Shown: positions 10,758 to 20,462, counted from the first letter of the stretch. The stretch: 64,000 bases of DNA from Halopseudomonas nanhaiensis (GCF_020025155.1 NZ_CP073751.1:2855167-2919166), one strand, 5' to 3'. Notes: generated from the sequence alone by a model not told the origin. A program made the numbers and translations.

Positions 10758-11102
10758 ATGAAGATTCGTGAACTGACCCAGGAGTGGGAACGCACTGCCA
10801 AGGGGCGCATGACGCGCGAAACCTATCAGGTCAATCTGCCGGTGGAAGACGCCGCGCGACTGGCCGCACTGCACGAGATGTATCCCAAGCGCTGCGTCGA
10901 GGAGCTGATCACTGATCTGCTGTCGACGGCGCTGGAGGAGCTTGAGGAGTGTCTACCGTACAAGGCCGGCGACAAGGTCATCGCGGTAGACGAGATGGGC
11001 GACCCGCTGTATGACGATGTCGGGCCAACGCCACGTTTCCTCGAGCTCAGCCGCAAGTATCTCAACGAGTTGACCGAGCAGCAGCAGGAACCCCAGCACT
11101 GA
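10758..11102 (+). CDS. Small conserved protein, function unknown (next to ppc)
   Basis: The 114-residue acidic protein begins MKIRELTQEWE after a strong GGGGGA ribosome site. Its first half (RETYQVNLPVEDAARLAALHEMYP, then EELITDLLSTALEEL) looks like a ribbon-helix-helix or short helical module. The second half is very acidic and ends in Gln/Glu-rich sequence. The longer open frame upstream of 10758 is antisense to ppc and is rejected. I recall homologues in pseudomonads carrying loose labels such as pilin-assembly or pili tip component, but nothing here supports a pilus role. It is convergent with mazG, with four bases between their stops. Confidence 0.8.
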   Translation: MKIRELTQEWERTAKGRMTRETYQVNLPVEDAARLAALHEMYPKRCVEELITDLLSTALEELEECLPYKAGDKVIAVDEMGDPLYDDVGPTPRFLELSRKYLNELTEQQQEPQH

Positions 11103-11106
11103 AGCA

Positions 11107-11931
11107 CTACAGTCCGGCGCGCTTGGCCTCGTCCCAGAGCTGATCCAGCCGCGCCAGGCCGGCCTGATCGACTGACTCGCCGGCCTGGGCCAGCTGCGCT
11201 TCGATGTAGCGAAACCGCCGTTCGAATTTGGCGTTGCCCTCGCGTAGCGCCGTTTCGGCATCGACCTTCAGATGGCGCGCGAGGTTGACGACGCAGAACA
11301 GCAGGTCTCCTACTTCTTCTGCCACGGCCTGATGATCTCCGGCAGCCATGGCGTCACGGACCTCGTCCAGCTCTTCAGCGATCTTGGCCACCACCGGTGC
11401 CGCCTCAGGCCAATCGAAACCTGCCCCGGATGCACGCTTCTGGAGCTTCTGTGCGCGGCTGAGTGCCGGCAGGGCGGACGGCACGTCATCGAGCAGCGAC
11501 AGCTGCCGCGGCGTGGCAGACTTTTCAGCCCGCTCCTGCGCCTTGATTTCTTCCCAGCGACGCTTGACCTGATCCGCGTCGATCCGCAGTGTGCCCGGCG
11601 GTGTTCTGAGATTGCCATCGGGGAACACATGAGGGTGGCGGCGAACCAGCTTGCGAGTGATGCCGTCGACTATCTGATCCCAGCCGAAGTGACCGGCTTC
11701 CTGGCCGAGTTGGGCGTAGTACACCACCTGGAACAGCAGATCACCGAGCTCGCCCGAGAGCTGGGTATAGTCCTGCTCGGCGATGGCGTCGGCGACTTCG
11801 TACGCCTCTTCCAGCGTATGCGGCACAATGCTGGCAAAATCCTGCTCCAGATCCCAGGGGCAGCCGTGCTTCGGGTCACGCAGCCGCCGCATGAGATAGA
11901 GCAGATCGTCAAGCGTGTAGCGCTCGCTCAC
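11107..11931 (-). CDS. mazG: Nucleoside triphosphate pyrophosphohydrolase MazG
   Basis: MazG hydrolyses NTPs to NMPs and pyrophosphate and in E. coli modulates ppGpp-linked survival. The 274-residue protein has two tandem MazG domains. The metal-binding EExxE-type motifs are visible as TLEEAYEVADAI in the first (about residues 36-47) and EELDEVRDAM in the second, with the LGDLLFQVVYYA and VGDLLFCVVNLA partners. It overlaps the relA stop by 4 bases, so it is translationally coupled to relA, the arrangement seen in E. coli and many gammaproteobacteria. Confidence 0.96.
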   Translation of the reverse strand: MSERYTLDDLLYLMRRLRDPKHGCPWDLEQDFASIVPHTLEEAYEVADAIAEQDYTQLSGELGDLLFQVVYYAQLGQEAGHFGWDQIVDGITRKLVRRHPHVFPDGNLRTPPGTLRIDADQVKRRWEEIKAQERAEKSATPRQLSLLDDVPSALPALSRAQKLQKRASGAGFDWPEAAPVVAKIAEELDEVRDAMAAGDHQAVAEEVGDLLFCVVNLARHLKVDAETALREGNAKFERRFRYIEAQLAQAGESVDQAGLARLDQLWDEAKRAGL

Positions 11932-14174
11932 GCACGGTTTTCCTGACGATTGCGGCGCGCTTCGATGACATTGGGCAATTGCCCGATGCGCCCCAGCAGC
12001 CTGCCGAGCAGATTCAGCGTGGGAATCTCGATGGTCAGCAGCATGGAGGCGCAGTTGTCGTCCTTGCTGGTGCGCGTGCTGACCTCGAGTACGTTGATCT
12101 TTTCGTTGGCGAGCATCTGCGACACGTCGCGCAGCAATCCGCTGCGGTCGTAGGCGCGAATGTAGATTTCAACCGGATAGGTCTGCACCGGCTTGCTACC
12201 CCAACTGACTTCGATCAGCCGCTCGCCGTCGCGGTCCTGCAGCTGCATGGCGGTGGCACAATCGGCACGATGCACCGTCACCCCCCGGCCGTGGGTGATG
12301 TAGCCGATGATCGGGTCGCCGGGCACCGGTTGGCAGCAACCGGCAAGCTGGGTGAGCAGGTTTCCCACCCCCTGGATGAACACGTCGCTGCGCCGGCCGG
12401 TCTTGCTCGGACGCTTGGGAATCAGCTCCAGCTGTTCGGTACTGCGGTCCGGTTCGACCAGCTGCTGCGCGACATTGACGACGTGCGCCAGACGGGTGTC
12501 TCCGGAGCCCACTGCAGCGAACAGATCCTCCTGACTGTTGATCCCCAGACGATCGATCAACTGGGCGTAGTCGGCGCCGTTCAATGCCAGGCGCGTCAAC
12601 TCGCGCTCGAGCATGAGCTTGCCGGCCTGCACGTTCTGTTCGCGGGCCTGCTGCTTGAACCAGTGCTGGATCTTCGCCCGGGCGCGCGAGGTATTGACGT
12701 AGCCCAGATTGGTGTTCAGCCAGTCCCGACTCGGCCCGCTCTGCTTGCCGGTGATGATCTCGACCTGCTCGCCGGTCTGCAGAATGTAGTTCAGCGGCAC
12801 GATCCGGCCATTGACCTTGGCGCCACGGCAGCTGTGTCCGATTTCGGTATGGACCCGGTAGGCGAAGTCCAGCGGCGTGGCACCCTTGGGCACATCCAGC
12901 ACGTGGCCATCGGGCGTGAAGAGATAGATACGATCCGGCTCGAAGTCGACCCGCAACTGATCGGCGAGGCCACCGATGTCGCCCATTTCTTCATGCCATT
13001 CAAGCACTTGGCGAAGCCAAGCGATCTTGTCTTCGTAGGCGGTGGACGAGGCGCTCACATCGGTGCCCTTGTAACGCCAGTGGGCGCAGACGCCGAGTTC
13101 GGCTTCTTCATGCATCGCCTGGGTACGGATCTGCACCTCGAGCACCTTGCCCTCGGGCCCCAGCACTGCCGTATGCAGCGAGCGATAGCCGTTTTCCTTG
13201 GGGTTGGCGATGTAGTCGTCGAATTCGTTGGGGATATGCCGCCACAGGCTGTGCACGATGCCCAGGGCGGTATAGCAGTCGCGTACCTGTGGCACCAGGA
13301 TGCGCACCGCGCGCACGTCATACACCTGGCTGAATTCGATGCCCTTGCGCTGCATCTTGCGCCAGATCGAATAGATATGCTTCGCCCGCCCGGTGATGTC
13401 CGCATGGATGCCGGCATCTTCCAGCTCCGCGCGCAGCTGCGCCATGACATCCTCGATGTAGACCTGGCGATCCAGCCGCCGCTCGTCGAGCAGTTTGGCG
13501 ATCTGCTTGTACTGCACCGGCTCGAGGTACCTGAACGACAGGTCTTCGAGTTCCCACTTGATATGGCCGATGCCCAGACGGTGGGCAAGCGGCGCGTAGA
13601 CGTCGAAGACCTCGCGGGCCACGCGATAGCGCTTGGCATCCGGAGCGTCCTTGACGGCTCGGATGGCGCAGGTACGTTCGGCCAGCTTGATCAACGCCAC
13701 GCGCACATCGTCGATCATGGTCACGAGCATCTTGCGCAGCGTTTCGACCTGCGATTGCGGGTTGAACACCGTGGCCTTGGCCGGATTCTGCGAGACGCTG
13801 ATGGCAGCCATGCGCTGCACGCCGTCAACCAGGCCGGCCACGACCGCGCCAAGACGCTTTTCCACCGCTGCCAGGGTGGTCTTGCCCTCGCGTACGGCAC
13901 GGTAGATTACCGCGGCCACCAGCGAGTCCTGATCGAGCTTGAGGTCGGCCAGGATTTCCGCCATTTCCAGCCCGGTCCGATAGCTGCTCGTCCCTTCGGC
14001 CCAGATATGCTCCGCGGCGATAGCGGCCTGCTCCAGCTCCTCCGCCCACTCACAAGCGTCCCTGAGCAGCTCGGGCGTGGTGAGCGGCACCCGGCTCTGA
14101 ATGCGAGCCATCCATGCATCCAGATTGATGCTGCCATCCCGGTTCATCGGATGTTCGGCGCGTACTTGTACCAT
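11928..14174 (-). CDS. relA: GTP pyrophosphokinase RelA (ppGpp synthetase I)
   Basis: RelA makes (p)ppGpp from ATP and GTP/GDP on ribosomes stalled by uncharged tRNA. The 748-residue protein has the long-RSH order: a degenerate HD hydrolase domain (the HD pair is absent around LVAAVIYRAVREGK), the synthetase domain with YDVRAVRILV, ENGYRSLHTAV and the EFDD motif (the EXDD type of monofunctional RelA), then TGS (IYLFTPDGHVLDVPKGAT), a Cys-containing region (LAGCCQPVPGD) and a C-terminal ACT domain (IRAYDRSGLLRDVS). Its start overlaps the rlmD stop by one base and its end overlaps mazG, placing it in the cysM-rlmD-relA-mazG operon. Confidence 0.98.
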   Translation of the reverse strand: MVQVRAEHPMNRDGSINLDAWMARIQSRVPLTTPELLRDACEWAEELEQAAIAAEHIWAEGTSSYRTGLEMAEILADLKLDQDSLVAAVIYRAVREGKTTLAAVEKRLGAVVAGLVDGVQRMAAISVSQNPAKATVFNPQSQVETLRKMLVTMIDDVRVALIKLAERTCAIRAVKDAPDAKRYRVAREVFDVYAPLAHRLGIGHIKWELEDLSFRYLEPVQYKQIAKLLDERRLDRQVYIEDVMAQLRAELEDAGIHADITGRAKHIYSIWRKMQRKGIEFSQVYDVRAVRILVPQVRDCYTALGIVHSLWRHIPNEFDDYIANPKENGYRSLHTAVLGPEGKVLEVQIRTQAMHEEAELGVCAHWRYKGTDVSASSTAYEDKIAWLRQVLEWHEEMGDIGGLADQLRVDFEPDRIYLFTPDGHVLDVPKGATPLDFAYRVHTEIGHSCRGAKVNGRIVPLNYILQTGEQVEIITGKQSGPSRDWLNTNLGYVNTSRARAKIQHWFKQQAREQNVQAGKLMLERELTRLALNGADYAQLIDRLGINSQEDLFAAVGSGDTRLAHVVNVAQQLVEPDRSTEQLELIPKRPSKTGRRSDVFIQGVGNLLTQLAGCCQPVPGDPIIGYITHGRGVTVHRADCATAMQLQDRDGERLIEVSWGSKPVQTYPVEIYIRAYDRSGLLRDVSQMLANEKINVLEVSTRTSKDDNCASMLLTIEIPTLNLLGRLLGRIGQLPNVIEARRNRQENRA

Positions 14175-15526
14175 TAACTCTTGTCCTTGCCAGACACGAA
14201 CAGTGCCATGGCTTCCACATGGGCGGTTTGCGGGAACATGTCCATGATCCCCGCCTGTACCAGCCGATACCCCTTGCCTGCCAGAACTCCCGCATCGCGG
14301 GCCAGCGTGGCCGGATTGCAGGATACGTACAGTATCCTTCCTATGCCGTGCTCAGCCAGCGCAGCGACCAGCGTCTCGGCCCCATCCCGTGGCGGGTCGA
14401 GTAACGCGGCATGGTATCGCTGCGCCAGCACATCGTCGGCAAGTCGCTTCGACAAGTCGGCCTGGCAAAAGTGCGTTTGAGCGAGCGCATTTAATCCGGC
14501 GTTATGCTGCGCCTGCAATACCATTTCGTCGCTCCCTTCGATGCCGGCGACGAATGCACCCTGGCGGGCCAGTGGCAGCGAAAAGTTACCCACCCCGCAG
14601 TACAGATCAAGCACCCGCTCGCCCGGCTGCAGGCCAAGCCAGGCAATGGCCTGATTGACCATCGCCTGGTTGATGTCGGCGTTGACCTGAGTGAAATCAC
14701 CGGGAGCGAACTCGAACCGGAGTTGCTGATCATCCAGCGCATAGGCCGGAGTCTGCGCGGCGCCTTCCGGGGTCGGCTGATCGGCATCGCTGCCCTGAAG
14801 CCACAGCGAGACCTGATGCTGCTGGGCCAGCTCGCCCAACGCGGTGAGATCGTTGGCAGACAACGGCCTCAGGTGGCGCACCACAAGCGCCGGAAACAGG
14901 CCTCCGATCAGCTCGACGTGGCCGAGGGACTGCCGCGCGTCCAGGCTGCGCAGCACGTCAGGCAGGGCCTTTATCAGGGCTTCCAGCGGCGCTGCGAGAA
15001 TCGGGCACTCGCTGATCTCGACCAGGTCACTGCTCGCTCGCTGCCGGTAGCCAACCTCCAGCCGCCCGGACCTGGCATCCCAGCGCATCGCCAGGCGCGT
15101 GCGCTGGCGATATCCATAGGCCGGGCCCAGCAGCGGTGGCATCCAGCGCTCGGGCTGCAACCCGGCGAAGTGTTGCAGCTGCTGGGCCAGAGTCTGCTGT
15201 TTGATGGTGATCTGCAGGTCGTGGGCTATATGCTGCTGATTGCAGCCCCCGCACAGATCCGCATGCCGGCAGCGCGGCTCTACCCGTTCGGGCGCAGGCT
15301 GCCTGAGCGTGTCGAGCCGCGCCTCGATCAGCTTGCTGCGCGCCCGGACGACACGGGCGGTGACCAGTTCTCCTGGCAGGCCGCCTTCGACGAACACCGT
15401 GCGGCCCTGCCAGGAGCCAATGCCGCGGCCGTCATGTGTCAGCCGCTGCAGCGTCAGCTCGATACGCTGACCCACTGCCGCCGGCGCGTCGCTACTGCGC
15501 CGCGGCCGCCCTCGAGTCCTGTTCAT
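14174..15526 (-). CDS. rlmD: 23S rRNA (uracil1939-C5)-methyltransferase RlmD
   Basis: RlmD (RumA) makes m5U1939 in 23S rRNA using SAM. The 450-residue protein has an N-terminal TRAM domain (LTLQRLTHDGRGIGSWQG), the iron-sulfur cysteines Cys86, Cys92 and Cys95 in the RCRHADLCGGC segment with a fourth in ISECPIL, the SAM site VLDLYCGVGNFSLPLA, and the catalytic cysteine in YVSCNPATLARD. It overlaps the cysM stop by 4 bases and touches the relA start, so the three are translationally coupled. This rlmD-relA-mazG order is conserved in gammaproteobacteria. Confidence 0.97.
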   Translation of the reverse strand: MNRTRGRPRRSSDAPAAVGQRIELTLQRLTHDGRGIGSWQGRTVFVEGGLPGELVTARVVRARSKLIEARLDTLRQPAPERVEPRCRHADLCGGCNQQHIAHDLQITIKQQTLAQQLQHFAGLQPERWMPPLLGPAYGYRQRTRLAMRWDARSGRLEVGYRQRASSDLVEISECPILAAPLEALIKALPDVLRSLDARQSLGHVELIGGLFPALVVRHLRPLSANDLTALGELAQQHQVSLWLQGSDADQPTPEGAAQTPAYALDDQQLRFEFAPGDFTQVNADINQAMVNQAIAWLGLQPGERVLDLYCGVGNFSLPLARQGAFVAGIEGSDEMVLQAQHNAGLNALAQTHFCQADLSKRLADDVLAQRYHAALLDPPRDGAETLVAALAEHGIGRILYVSCNPATLARDAGVLAGKGYRLVQAGIMDMFPQTAHVEAMALFVSGKDKS

Positions 15527-16425
15527 GATTGTGCGTCGAACACCCCGGTGGACAGGTAGCGGTCGCCGCGGTCGCAGACGATGGCAACGATAACCGCGTT
15601 TTCCACCTCAGCAGACAGCCGCAGCGCAGCAGCGACGGCCCCCCCGGACGAGACGCCGGCGAATATGCCCTCTTCACGGGCCAGCCGACGCATGATGGTC
15701 TCGGCCTCGGGTTGGTTCATGTCGATCACCCGGTCGACCCGGCTCGCATCGAAAATGCTCGGCAGGTAGGCCTCGGGCCAACGACGGATGCCGGGGATCG
15801 CCGCGCCTTCCATTGGCTGCAGGCCGACGATCTGAATGGCAGGATTCTTTTCCTTGAGAAAGCGCGAGGTGCCCATGATGGTGCCGGTGGTACCCATGGA
15901 GCTGACGAAGTGGGTAACGGTGCCGCGGGTGTCGCGCCATATCTCCGGGCCGGTGCCGGTATAATGCGCCTCCGGATTGTCGCGACTGGCGAACTGGTCA
16001 AGCACCTTGCCACGGCCTTCGTGCTGCATGCTCAGCGCCAGATCCCGCGCGCCTTCCATGCCGGATTCGCGGCTGACCAGCACCAGCTCGGCGCCATAGG
16101 CTGACATGGCCGCCTTGCGCTCGGCGCTCATGTTGTCGGGCATGATCAGCATCATCTTGTAACCCTTGATCGCCGCAGCCATGGCCAGAGCGATGCCGGT
16201 ATTCCCCGATGTGGCTTCGATCAGCGTATCACCGGGGCTGATTTCGCCGCGCTGCTCGGCGCGCTCGATCATCGACAACGCAGGACGATCCTTGACCGAT
16301 CCGGCCGGATTATTGCCTTCAAGCTTGACCAGAATGGTGTTGCTGGTCTCTCCCGGAAGGCGCTGCAGACGCACCAGCGGGGTGTTGCCAATGCAATCGG
16401 CGATGGTTGGATAGTCGATGGACAT
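15523..16425 (-). CDS. cysM: Cysteine synthase B
   Basis: CysM is a PLP enzyme that makes cysteine from O-acetylserine and sulfide (and S-sulfocysteine from thiosulfate). The 300-residue protein shows the PLP lysine Lys45 in NPAGSVKDRPALSM, the substrate loop ATSGNTGIALAM, and the phosphate-binding GTTGTIMG (SSMGTTGTIMGTSRF). Length matches E. coli CysM. The open frame extends upstream across gacS to 18234, but that part is antisense shadow, so the start is MSIDYPTI at 16425. It is the first gene of the minus-strand operon and divergent from gacS, the usual arrangement in Pseudomonas. Confidence 0.97.
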   Translation of the reverse strand: MSIDYPTIADCIGNTPLVRLQRLPGETSNTILVKLEGNNPAGSVKDRPALSMIERAEQRGEISPGDTLIEATSGNTGIALAMAAAIKGYKMMLIMPDNMSAERKAAMSAYGAELVLVSRESGMEGARDLALSMQHEGRGKVLDQFASRDNPEAHYTGTGPEIWRDTRGTVTHFVSSMGTTGTIMGTSRFLKEKNPAIQIVGLQPMEGAAIPGIRRWPEAYLPSIFDASRVDRVIDMNQPEAETIMRRLAREEGIFAGVSSGGAVAAALRLSAEVENAVIVAIVCDRGDRYLSTGVFDAQS

Positions 16426-16493
16426 CGAAGGCACCTCGGAAAAATCGGACGCGCCATTGCGCTCGGAAGGCTGTGCTTTTGGGTCAGGCGGCC

Positions 16494-16499
16494 TATGAT
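16494..16499 (+). promoter_or_regulatory. Candidate -10 element upstream of gacS
   Basis: TATGAT matches five of six -10 consensus bases and lies 29 bases before the gacS ATG in the 102-base cysM-gacS divergent gap. No convincing -35 is seen 16-18 bases upstream, so this is weak. Confidence 0.25.
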
Positions 16500-16527
16500 A
16501 CCGGCATCGGTGAAACGGATATAGATA

Positions 16528-19353
16528 ATGAACGACATTGGCATCAAGACCCGGCTGCTGTTGATGACGCTGCTGCCCTCCGGCTTGCTGGCGATCGCCC
16601 TGGGCGGTTACTTCAGCTGGCAGCATTTGCGGATGCTCGACGAACAGCTGCTCGAGCGCGGACTGATGACCGTCGAGTACCTGCAGCGACAGGCAGCCGG
16701 CGCGATGCTCGACGAACGGCCTGCGCGCCTGCGGCCGCTGATTTCCGAAGTGCTCAACCATAGCGACGTGCGCGCCGTCAGCCTGTACAACCAGGACATG
16801 CGCCGCCTCGAGCACAGCGGGCCGAAAATGCATCAGGCCGAACGCACGTTGCAGGGCCAGCTCGGCGCGGGCACAGGGCTGCAGGTGCAGTCCGGGCCGC
16901 GCAGCAGTCGATTCATGCTGCCGCTGCTGGCCACTGCCGATCTGCTGGATGAACGCGAGGCGAGCGGTGTCGAGACAGACGCCCTGCTCGGCTGGCTGGA
17001 AGTGGAGCTCAGCCACGGGAATCTGTGGATCCTGCGTTATCAGACCATTCTCAGTACGCTGCTGCTGATCATTGCCGGGCTGATCGTTACCGGCGCCATG
17101 GTCACGCTGATGGGGCGACGCATCACCGACCCGGTCAGACAGATCAACCTTGCCATCGGCAAGCTCAGCGAGGGCCAACTCGACCAGCGCCTGTCGCCCC
17201 AGGGCAGCAGGGAACTCAACGAGCTGGCCGAGGGCATCAACACCATGGCCCAGACCCTGCAGAGCGCACAGGGTGAGCTGCAACAGAACATCGACCAGGC
17301 CACCGAAGACCTGCGCCAGACGCTCGAGACCATCGAGATTCAGAACATCGAACTGGATCTGGCGCGCAAGACCGCCCAGGAAGCCAGCCGCATCAAGTCC
17401 GAGTTTCTCGCCAACATGAGCCACGAGCTGCGCACCCCGCTCAACGGCATCCTCGGTTTCAGCAACCTGCTGCAGCGAACCGACCTGAGCAATCGCCAGC
17501 AGGAGTACCTCGGCACCATTGAAAAGTCCGCCGACAACCTGCTGGCGATCATCAACGAGATTCTGGATTTCTCGAAGATCGAAGCCGGCAAGCTGGTGCT
17601 CGACAATCTGCCGTTCAACCTGCGGGACCTGATTCAGGACACGCTCACGATGCTCGCGCCAGCGGCGCATCAGAAGGGTCTGGAGCTGGTCAGCATCATC
17701 TACCGCGACACCCCGCTGGGCCTGAGCGGCGACCCGCTGCGCCTGAAGCAGATTCTCGCCAACCTGATGAGCAACGCGATCAAGTTCACCAATCACGGAT
17801 CGGTCAGCGTGCGGGTCATGGTCGAGCAGGAGGATGAGGCTCACGCGCTGCTGCGCATCAGTGTGACCGATACCGGCATCGGCCTGACCCCGGCCCAGCA
17901 GAAGTCGCTGTTCCAGGCGTTCAGCCAGGCGGACAACTCGCTGTCGCGTCAGAGCGGAGGGACCGGTCTGGGACTGGTGATTTCCAAGCGACTGGTCGAG
18001 CAGATGCAGGGCGAGATAGGTCTGCACAGCGAGCCCGGCCACGGCTCGGAGTTCTGGCTGACGCTGCGGCTGGGCAAATCCAGTCAGGCGCGCGACGACC
18101 TGCCGCGCAAGCCTCTGGACGGCCTGCACGCGGCGCTGGTCGAGCCGCAGATGCTCAGTCGCCAGGCGGTGCTGCACAGTCTTGAGGATCTGGGATTCAG
18201 CGTGCGTACCTTCGAATCCGCCCAGGCGCTGCATGAGTCACTGCTCGGTTCCGGTAACGGACGAGCGGAAAGCTTCGATCTGGTACTGCTCAGCACGCGC
18301 CACGCCGACTCGCCAGCCGAGGATATTTTCGACATGGTCCGGCGCTGGTCAGACCGAGAGTTGTGCAAGACCCTGCTGTTCACGGACACCACCGAGCATT
18401 ATCCGATGCTTGACGCGCTGCCCCGCGCAAGCTGCCAGGTGCTGTCGAAACCGATCTGTACGCGCAAGTTGTTCCGCGCCGCGCTGCACCTGCTCAGGCC
18501 CAGTACCGCTGCGCCTGCTCCAGCGCGCGAAAGCAGCGGTGAGCCGATGGTCCGGGTGTTGTGCGTGGATGACAACCTGGCCAATCTGAAACTGGTCGAA
18601 GCCCTGCTTTCGGACATGGGCGCTGAAGTTCTGACGGCCACCAGCGGTGAGGATGCCCTCGAGCTGCTCGCGCAGGAAAAGGTCGATATGGTCTTCATGG
18701 ATGTGCAGATGCCCGGCATGGATGGACGGCAGACGACCGCCGAACTGCGTCAACGCGAGGACGCTGCAGACTGCCCGGCGGTGCCTATCGTGGCCCTGAC
18801 CGCTCACGCTCTGGCCGGAGAGCGGCGTCAGTTGCTCAAGTGTGGAATGAACGACTACATGAGCAAACCGATCAATCCGGAGCAGCTTCGTCACTGCGTA
18901 CAGAAGTGGACAGGCGTCACGCTTGATCCGCTGAGCGACAGCGCCCCTGCCCTGGAACAGCCGCCTGAGCTCGTCGCGCCAGCGCCGGGGAATCCGGAGA
19001 GAGCGAAGAGTCCGCCACCGGCCCTGGCCATACTTGATCGTCAGGAAGGTCTGCGACTGGCAGCGGGCAAGGCGGATCTTGCTGCTGACATGCTCGCGAT
19101 GCTCATCGCCGGACTACCGCGCGAGCGCCAGCAGATCGAGCAGGCGCAGGCTTCCGGCGACCGCCGCGCTCTGCTTGAGGCGGTGCATCGCCTGCACGGC
19201 GCCACCCGTTACTGTGGGGTACCCGAGCTGCGCAACTGCTGCAATGAGGCCGAAAACCTGATCAAGCAGAATCGCGACAGCGAGGCCGCTGTATCAGAGG
19301 TGCTGCAGGCGATCGACCGTCTGCAGCGCAGCTACGCTGCCTTACCCAGCTGA
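16528..19353 (+). CDS. gacS: Hybrid sensor histidine kinase GacS (BarA family)
   Basis: GacS is the inner-membrane kinase of the Gac/Rsm cascade that drives GacA and thus RsmY/RsmZ small RNAs. The 941-residue protein has a first membrane helix (about residues 10-30), a periplasmic loop, a second helix (about 172-194), HAMP (MGRRITDPVRQIN), a coiled-coil linker, HisKA with His299 in MSHELRTPLNG, HATPase with SGGTGLGLVISKRL, a degenerate receiver, a canonical receiver with phospho-acceptor Asp725 in FMDVQMPGMDG, and a C-terminal HPt with His887 in VHRLHGATRYCG. That full H1-D1-H2 relay and the adjacency to cysM identify GacS. Its last 12 bases overlap acpS, which runs the other way. Confidence 0.97.
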   Translation: MNDIGIKTRLLLMTLLPSGLLAIALGGYFSWQHLRMLDEQLLERGLMTVEYLQRQAAGAMLDERPARLRPLISEVLNHSDVRAVSLYNQDMRRLEHSGPKMHQAERTLQGQLGAGTGLQVQSGPRSSRFMLPLLATADLLDEREASGVETDALLGWLEVELSHGNLWILRYQTILSTLLLIIAGLIVTGAMVTLMGRRITDPVRQINLAIGKLSEGQLDQRLSPQGSRELNELAEGINTMAQTLQSAQGELQQNIDQATEDLRQTLETIEIQNIELDLARKTAQEASRIKSEFLANMSHELRTPLNGILGFSNLLQRTDLSNRQQEYLGTIEKSADNLLAIINEILDFSKIEAGKLVLDNLPFNLRDLIQDTLTMLAPAAHQKGLELVSIIYRDTPLGLSGDPLRLKQILANLMSNAIKFTNHGSVSVRVMVEQEDEAHALLRISVTDTGIGLTPAQQKSLFQAFSQADNSLSRQSGGTGLGLVISKRLVEQMQGEIGLHSEPGHGSEFWLTLRLGKSSQARDDLPRKPLDGLHAALVEPQMLSRQAVLHSLEDLGFSVRTFESAQALHESLLGSGNGRAESFDLVLLSTRHADSPAEDIFDMVRRWSDRELCKTLLFTDTTEHYPMLDALPRASCQVLSKPICTRKLFRAALHLLRPSTAAPAPARESSGEPMVRVLCVDDNLANLKLVEALLSDMGAEVLTATSGEDALELLAQEKVDMVFMDVQMPGMDGRQTTAELRQREDAADCPAVPIVALTAHALAGERRQLLKCGMNDYMSKPINPEQLRHCVQKWTGVTLDPLSDSAPALEQPPELVAPAPGNPERAKSPPPALAILDRQEGLRLAAGKADLAADMLAMLIAGLPRERQQIEQAQASGDRRALLEAVHRLHGATRYCGVPELRNCCNEAENLIKQNRDSEAAVSEVLQAIDRLQRSYAALPS

Positions 19354-19722
19354 CCACACCACGAACGCTAGCGCCTGCTCGCGTTCGTCACTCAATGACA
19401 GCAACATGCGGCCGCCTCCGCGTTGTTCCATCAACTGCAGTGCCGCACCGGTCACCAGCACGTGCGGCGCGCCGTCCGCGTCGTTGTCTATCTGCAGATC
19501 ATGCCAGGACAGGCCTTTCGCCAGGCCCGTGCCGAGCGCCTTGAGAATTGCTTCCTTGGCCGCGAAGCGCTTGGCCAGATACCGCGCCGGCTGGCCATGC
19601 TGGCGAAAGCGCTCCAGTTCGGCATCAGTGAGAATTCGCCGCGCAAAGCGTTCCCCCTGCCGGCCCAGCACAGCCTCGATCCGGCTCACCAGCACCAGAT
19701 CGGTACCAATCCCGCGGATCAT
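19342..19722 (-). CDS. acpS: Holo-[acyl-carrier-protein] synthase
   Basis: AcpS transfers the 4'-phosphopantetheine arm from CoA to apo-ACP. The 126-residue protein carries the two family motifs: IGTDLV with the Mg-binding Asp8 near the N-terminus and [16 protein letters not shown] (about residues 50-65). It is the last gene of the lepA-to-acpS operon, overlaps pdxJ by 4 bases (ATGA), and its 3' end overlaps the 3' end of gacS by 12 bases on the opposite strand. Confidence 0.96.
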   Translation of the reverse strand: MIRGIGTDLVLVSRIEAVLGRQGERFARRILTDAELERFRQHGQPARYLAKRFAAKEAILKALGTGLAKGLSWHDLQIDNDADGAPHVLVTGAALQLMEQRGGGRMLLSLSDEREQALAFVVWSAG

Positions 19723-20462
19723 CGTGAGGCAGCAGCTGCAAGCATCAGCTCGCGCATCTCGCGCACAGCGCCGGCCAGCCCGCTGAACAGGGCCCGCGCG
19801 ATGATCGCATGGCCGATGTTCAGTTCATGAATACCGGGGATCGCCGCTATGGGTTCGACGTTGTGATAATGCAGGCCATGTCCGGCGTTGACTACCAGAC
19901 CGAGCTTCAGGGCGTAGGCCGCCCCCTCGCGAATGCGCTTGAGCGCATCGGCCTGCTCGGCGCCGACAGAATCGGCGTAATGTCCGGTATGCAACTCGAT
20001 GACCGGCGCACCCACGCGGGCCGCGGCCTCGATCTGTCTGGGATCGGCGTCGATGAACAGGGAAACCTCTGCACCCTGCGTAGCCAGGTCCTCGACCGCC
20101 TCTTGAACTCGAGCCTGGTTGCCCGCGACATCCAGCCCGCCTTCGGTGGTCAGTTCCTCGCGTCGCTCAGGCACCAGGCAGACGTGCGCCGGACGAATCT
20201 CGCCTGCGAACGCGAGCATTTCGTCGGTAACGGCCATTTCGAGGTTCATGCGCGTCTGCAGCACCTGCGCGAGCAAACGGACGTCGCGCTCCTGAATATG
20301 CCGGCGATCCTCACGCAGATGCACGGTTATCCCGTCGGCACCGGCCTGCTCGGCTTCGATTGCAGCCTGAACCGGGTCGGGATAGCGGGTGCCGCGGGCC
20401 TGACGCAGGGTTGCGATGTGGTCGATGTTGACGCCAAGCAGAATACGCGAGGGATGGGTCAC
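19719..20462 (-). CDS. pdxJ: Pyridoxine 5'-phosphate synthase
   Basis: PdxJ condenses 1-deoxyxylulose 5-phosphate with 3-amino-2-oxopropyl phosphate to give pyridoxine 5'-phosphate. The 247-residue TIM-barrel protein has the N-terminal [18 protein letters not shown], the [13 protein letters not shown] segment with catalytic His and Arg residues, and the C-terminal GHGLHYHNV and [12 protein letters not shown] phosphate-binding motifs. It overlaps recO (upstream) and acpS (downstream) by 4 bases each; the pdxJ-acpS pair is conserved in proteobacteria. Confidence 0.97.
   Translation of the reverse strand: MTHPSRILLGVNIDHIATLRQARGTRYPDPVQAAIEAEQAGADGITVHLREDRRHIQERDVRLLAQVLQTRMNLEMAVTDEMLAFAGEIRPAHVCLVPERREELTTEGGLDVAGNQARVQEAVEDLATQGAEVSLFIDADPRQIEAAARVGAPVIELHTGHYADSVGAEQADALKRIREGAAYALKLGLVVNAGHGLHYHNVEPIAAIPGIHELNIGHAIIARALFSGLAGAVREMRELMLAAAASR

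Noticed and set aside
11979-14177. 732-codon open frame antisense to relA
   Set aside because: It mirrors relA almost exactly and has no ribosome site or recognisable domain. Long antisense frames are common in GC-rich genes through codon bias.
16426-18234. Upstream extension of the cysM frame across gacS
   Set aside because: CysM homology begins at 16425 with MSIDYPTI; the rest is antisense to gacS and Gln/His-rich shadow sequence.
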